Notes under the pieces: model-generated
Databases searched by the model: none
What the model was told of the DNA's origin: nothing
What the model saw: the letters and a program-made list of their open reading frames with translations, nothing else
Assembly: GCA_017437285.1 (NCBI GenBank)
Contig: JAFSBM010000070.1
Coordinates: 1-41,927 of the forward strand
DNA from: Ruminococcus sp.
GTDB lineage: Bacteria; Bacillota; Clostridia; Oscillospirales; Ruminococcaceae
Direction: 5' to 3'
Length of the DNA stretch: 41,927 nt
Made by a program: the position numbers and the translations under genes
In this document: positions 39,011-41,927 of the stretch, piece after piece
Position numbering within the stretch: position 1 is the first letter of the stretch
How the letters are laid out: each line of letters starts with the position of its first letter

Positions 39011-39170
39011 ATTGCTCCCCAAAATAAATCTTACCAGCAAATACTCGACATAAAGAAAATTTCTCTGCGTCAGAAAAGCTTGAAATACGGCAGCATTCCT
39101 GCGTTTTTCTTCCTTGATAAATTCCCTTTCTGATTTCGTCTTTTTGGCAAGGTTTAATTGATGTAGCAAT
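39011..39170. repeat. Repeat B copy 2 (MITE-like, 160 bp)
   Basis: Same length as copy 1 and clearly related in the middle, but the ends have decayed (ATTGCTCCCC / ATGTAGCAAT). It lies 34 bp upstream of the solute-binding-protein start and downstream of the promoter at 39212-39240, so it is transcribed in the leader. Confidence 0.85.
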
Positions 39171-39181
39171 AACTCTTAAAG

Positions 39182-39199
39182 CTGATAAACAGCTATCAG
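39182..39199. promoter_or_regulatory. Inverted repeat, possible operator of the sugar ABC operon
   Basis: CTGATA-AACAGC-TATCAG, perfect 6-bp arms, about 6-23 bases past the predicted transcription start. Placement suits a repressor site; the binding protein is unknown. Confidence 0.4.
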
Positions 39200-39211
39200 A
39201 ATTACACTTTA

Positions 39212-39240
39212 ATTATAGCTTATTTCAAAAGATAAATCAA
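39212..39240 (-). promoter_or_regulatory. Promoter of the sugar ABC / GH105 operon
   Basis: Minus-strand TTGATT (39240-39235), 17-bp spacer, TATAAT (39217-39212). Confidence 0.75.
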
Positions 39241-39271
39241 GTAGATTTTGTTAAATTCCGCTTAAAATATA

Positions 39272-39326
39272 CAAAAAGAGCAGCCCTGAAACCCACTTTC
39301 GAAAAAATGGATTTCAGAGCTGCCCT
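39272..39326 (-). terminator. Terminator of the MATE gene
   Basis: On the minus strand GGGCAGCTCTGAAATCCA pairs with the sequence near 39281-39295 through two G-U pairs, followed by CTCTTTTT. The G-U pairs are formed only in minus-strand RNA, fixing the direction. Confidence 0.8.
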
Positions 39327-39399
39327 ATTTGTATATAATGGAGTTGAAGTTTTCAGAATAAATATAGCAAACGACAAAATTTTTTGGCGTTCACTATAA

Positions 39400-40773
39400 T
39401 TATGCCCTTTTCAAGCGTCTTTTGTAAAAGAATCTGCCTGTACTGTCCTTTTTGAGGTATCCTCTGAGATATACATAGAATGCTGCACCGTTTATGAGAA
39501 CTGCACCAACCCATGCTGCAATTTCAGCGTATGATGTTGCGGCAAATCCGATATCATCAATAAATATCACTATTACAGCAACTCGGAATACCATTTCGAT
39601 AATACCCGAAATCATGGGGAATAAAGGCTTTCCCATACCCTGACAGCCGTTTCTCACTACGAAAAGGAAATCAACGGCAAATATCATAATTCCGCTTCTT
39701 ACAAGGTAAATCATAGCAAGTTCAATCTGCTGTTCGCCGTTAAGCATAAGAGATGCAAGGAAACGTGGGAAGAATACCATAACAGAACCGAATACAATAT
39801 ATGTTATAAACGCAATTGCCATACAAACCTTGAAGCCCTCGTATATTCTGCGGTATTCCTTTGCACCGTAGTTCTGACTTGTGAATGAGGACATTGTATT
39901 TCCTGCTGTGCAGGCAGGCTGCATAAACAGGTTTATGTATTTACTGCAAGCGGAATATGCCGATGTATAGGCAACTCCCATACCATTTACGAAATACTGA
40001 ACAGTCATACAGCCAACTGCTGTAATTGAATTCATTATCGCCATAGGAACGCCATTTTTCAGCAAATCCATATATACACGGAAATTGCCTTTGAAATATT
40101 CCTTTGCAAGTCGGATTTCCTCGATTTTGCGGAGCTTTGCATAGCATATAGCCGCTGAAATTACCTGTGAAGCAATTGTTACAATTGCAGGTCCCTCAAC
40201 GCCCATATGAAGCACGTAAATTGATACCCAGTTAAATACAATATTGAAAATTGTGGAGAATACAATGGCTATAAATGGTGTTTTACTGTCGCCTAATGCA
40301 CGGAGAATGCTTGCACAGAGATTATATGCGATTGTGCTGAATAATCCGCCGAAAATGATGTATCCGTATAAAAGGCTGTCAGACATTATCACTTCCGAGG
40401 TTTGTAACATTACAAGAACTGAACGGAGGAAAATAACGCTGACTGCCGTTAAAAGGATTGTAATGGCTGCGGAAAGCAATACAGATGAGGCAACTGTTTT
40501 ACGCAGCTTTTCCCCGTCCTTTGCACCGTATGCCTGTGCGATACTTACGGAAAATCCGTTTGTAAGTCCAAGGGAAAATCCTATGATAAAGAAAGTGAGC
40601 GATGACATATTTCCTACCGCCGCAAGTGGGTCATCACCCAAACCCTTGCCGACTATCATTGTATCTGCTATTGTATAAATCTGCTGTAACATATTAGTAA
40701 GCAGCATGGGAAAGAAAAATCTTAAAATAACCGATTTTGTATTTCCCTTTGTTAAATCATACGTTTTTGTCAT
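39400..40773 (-). CDS. MATE family multidrug/toxin efflux transporter
   Basis: ATG 40773 (MTKTYDLTKGNT) follows AAAGGAGAG; the longer frame to 40806 lacks a site. The 457 residues have 12 helices in two MatE halves, with the usual start DLTKGNTKSVILRFFFPML, ADTMIVGKGLG and the second-half motif near NTMSSFTSQNYGAKEY. Likely Na+- or H+-driven export of drugs or metabolites. Its leader contains mutually exclusive helices (40825-40884) that could regulate it. Confidence 0.93.
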   Translation of the reverse strand: MTKTYDLTKGNTKSVILRFFFPMLLTNMLQQIYTIADTMIVGKGLGDDPLAAVGNMSSLTFFIIGFSLGLTNGFSVSIAQAYGAKDGEKLRKTVASSVLLSAAITILLTAVSVIFLRSVLVMLQTSEVIMSDSLLYGYIIFGGLFSTIAYNLCASILRALGDSKTPFIAIVFSTIFNIVFNWVSIYVLHMGVEGPAIVTIASQVISAAICYAKLRKIEEIRLAKEYFKGNFRVYMDLLKNGVPMAIMNSITAVGCMTVQYFVNGMGVAYTSAYSACSKYINLFMQPACTAGNTMSSFTSQNYGAKEYRRIYEGFKVCMAIAFITYIVFGSVMVFFPRFLASLMLNGEQQIELAMIYLVRSGIMIFAVDFLFVVRNGCQGMGKPLFPMISGIIEMVFRVAVIVIFIDDIGFAATSYAEIAAWVGAVLINGAAFYVYLRGYLKKDSTGRFFYKRRLKRA

Positions 40774-40824
40774 ACAAACTCTCCTTTCTATTAATTGGAT
40801 TATCAAAAATATTCAGGGGGTAAT

Positions 40825-40884
40825 CCGACAGCTGCAAAAATGTTGGTTAGGGATATTGCAGCTGTCGGCGAACAAACTATCCCT
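40825..40884 (-). promoter_or_regulatory. Leader with mutually exclusive helices upstream of the MATE gene
   Basis: CCGACAGCTGCAA (40825-40837) is perfectly complementary to TTGCAGCTGTCGG (40856-40868). AGGGATA (40849-40855, in its loop) is also complementary to TATCCCT (40878-40884) outside it. The two pairings interlock, as either a pseudoknot or a switch. It lies 52 bases before the MATE start. No T-run follows the 13-bp stem, so it is not a plain terminator. Confidence 0.5.
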
Positions 40885-40955
40885 TACAATCATAATTATA
40901 CAGAATTAATCTGAAAAATTATATCAAAAGTATGGCTTTTTTTTCAAATCTATGG

Positions 40956-40961
40956 TATAAT
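40956..40961 (+). promoter_or_regulatory. -10 element for the SUKH genes
   Basis: TATAAT at 40956-40961; no good -35 is seen 17 bp upstream, so the promoter may be weak or activator-dependent. Confidence 0.45.
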
Positions 40962-41030
40962 AGAATGAAGATAAACCAAGCAAAAATTTTTCAAATATGA
41001 AGCAATACCATACATAATAGTACAGCAAAT

Positions 41031-41063
41031 AAACAATATCAAGTTGAAAGGATGATTATTATG
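41031..41063 (+). repeat. 33-bp direct repeat, leader of first SUKH gene
   Basis: Identical to 41655-41687. It includes the GAAAGGA ribosome binding site and the ATG, indicating tandem gene duplication. Confidence 0.95.
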
Positions 41064-41636
41064 AACAATAATAAAGGAATGACAGAAATCGAGGAATGTG
41101 TTGAAAAGCTGAGAAAAGGATGCAAAACCCTTGTTGAAAAATTTGATCATCCAGAGGAGTGGGCAAAGGTATTTCCACCTGCAACAGATGAAGAAATTGA
41201 AGAACTGGAAAAAAGTCTGAAATTTCCGCTTCCTGAGGACTACAAGGAATTTTTGAAGCTTGCAAATGGTGCAGTTATTGATTATACGGTAATTTGCGGA
41301 ACAGATAGTATTATTGTTAAGGACAGCTGGCTTCCTGACGGTTATTATGCGATAAGCTATTCAGATCGTACAAGTGAACGTCTTGCAATTTCAAAAGAGG
41401 ACGGCAGAGTTTGTCTTTTCTGGGAATTACAACCAGAGGAATGGAACTTTACACATAAGCTCAAAAATGTGCTTGAAGAATGTGAAAACGACATTTATGA
41501 GTATGAAAGCAAAAGAAAACAGCAGGAAAATGCAAAAAAGAGTCCTGATGAAATAAAGCGAGATGAAGAAGAATTAGATAATTTTATTGCAGAATTAAAT
41601 CAATTCTTTAAAGAAAGAAATAAAAAAAATGAATGA
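41061..41636 (+). CDS. SMI1/KNR4 (SUKH) family protein
   Basis: ATG 41061 follows AAAGGA at 8 bases; an ATG at 41052 overlaps that site. Of 191 residues, about 25-130 show the SUKH core: FPPATDEEIEELEKSLKFPL, PEDYKEFLKLANGAV, then a Trp/Tyr-rich region. The C-terminal 60 residues are a Lys/Glu-rich, probably coiled-coil tail. SUKH proteins are known as immunity proteins of polymorphic toxin systems in bacteria, also as general binding modules. No toxin gene is in view; the toxin may lie beyond the right edge. Confidence 0.85.
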   Translation: MNNNKGMTEIEECVEKLRKGCKTLVEKFDHPEEWAKVFPPATDEEIEELEKSLKFPLPEDYKEFLKLANGAVIDYTVICGTDSIIVKDSWLPDGYYAISYSDRTSERLAISKEDGRVCLFWELQPEEWNFTHKLKNVLEECENDIYEYESKRKQQENAKKSPDEIKRDEEELDNFIAELNQFFKERNKKNE

Positions 41637-41654
41637 ATAAAAAATGGTGCAAAC

Positions 41655-41687
41655 AAACAATATCAAGTTGAAAGGATGATTATTATG
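41655..41687 (+). repeat. 33-bp direct repeat, leader of second SUKH gene
   Basis: Second copy of the sequence at 41031-41063, 624 bp later, again carrying the ribosome binding site and start codon. Confidence 0.95.
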
Positions 41688-41927
41688 TTTATGAATGATG
41701 AAAAGCCAAAGAATTTGCAGGAATGCTTTGAGAGAATTAAAAAAGCATGCGAAACACTTGAAAATGAATACGGATATTCAAAGTATGCAAAGTTCAACCC
41801 ACCTTTAACAGAAAAAGAAATACAGGAGTTAGAGGAATATGAAAGCCGTCTTGGCTTTAAATTGCCCGAAGCGTACAGAGAATTTCTGAAATTCTCAAAT
41901 GGTGCAGTAATAAATGGACTGGAAATA
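41685..41927 (+). CDS. Second SMI1/KNR4 (SUKH) protein, cut by the window end
   Basis: Begins at ATG 41685 in the repeated leader; 81 codons are visible. FNPPLTEKEIQELEEYESRL, GFKLPEAYREFLKFSNGAV matches the first SUKH protein in order and spacing, with an insertion of several residues in the second helix. The divergence of the coding part against an identical leader suggests old duplication with recent leader homogenisation or selection. Confidence 0.85.
   Translation, partial: MFMNDEKPKNLQECFERIKKACETLENEYGYSKYAKFNPPLTEKEIQELEEYESRLGFKLPEAYREFLKFSNGAVINGLEI

Noticed and set aside
41031..41687. 33-bp repeats as attachment sites of a mobile element
   Set aside because: They include the ribosome binding site and start codon of each SUKH gene; gene duplication explains them.

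Overview
The window looks like chromosomal DNA of a low-GC Firmicute of the Ruminococcus / Oscillospiraceae type. Four secreted proteins carry C-terminal type I dockerin modules, three of them joined through poly-Thr linkers as in cellulosome-forming ruminococci. The housekeeping genes (dnaG, rpoD, ychF, rpmE, queuosine operon) are Firmicute-like, and many promoters are near-perfect TTGACA-16/17-TATAAT with an extended TGn. The species is not asserted.

Layout. 1-1140: tail of a membrane protein, a 29-codon hydrophobic ORF, then a strong promoter driving a roughly 520-nt structured non-coding transcript (ROOL-like by size, architecture and tRNA neighbourhood) beside a convergent tRNA-Trp. 1543-5942: three minus-strand secreted dockerin proteins, two of which are paralogues sharing an uncharacterised N-terminal module. 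6353-8290: polysaccharide nucleotide-sugar dehydratase with a structured leader. 8656-11952: small acidic protein, LacI-type regulator, DUF5662-like protein and GH3 lipoprotein. 12002-16257: queuosine precursor operon queD-queE-folE-queC-(membrane protein)-queF under a preQ1-I riboswitch. 16387-19548: membrane-anchored protein plus ABC-2 exporter behind a YtrA-type operator. 19764-21860: LRR / dockerin protein. 22125-28851: DUF6311-like membrane protein, rpmE, yigZ, dgt-dnaG-rpoD. 29239-34703: EAL phosphodiesterase fused to a beta-solenoid, ychF, NfeD and SPFH proteins. 34852-38976: sugar ABC importer with a GH105 unsaturated-uronyl hydrolase. 39400-41927: MATE exporter and two tandem SMI1/KNR4 (SUKH) genes, the second cut by the window end.

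Two families of short non-coding repeats with terminal inverted repeats run through the window. Family A (157-158 bp, four copies, all in one orientation) lies in the 5' leaders of three of the four dockerin genes and next to the 3' end of another. Family B (160 bp, two copies) sits between rpoD and its terminator and in the leader of the sugar ABC operon. Neither has a transposase here; they look like MITEs, and family A shows paired base changes between its ends.

How the genes work together: the dockerin proteins, GH105/ABC operon and GH3 enzyme fit a plant-cell-wall-degrading gut or rumen lifestyle. The queuosine operon makes preQ1 from GTP and senses it. The points most worth a second look are the large ncRNA, the repeat family in dockerin leaders, the EAL/beta-solenoid fusion, the membrane gene embedded in the queuosine operon, and leaders with mutually exclusive helices ahead of the MATE and EAL genes.
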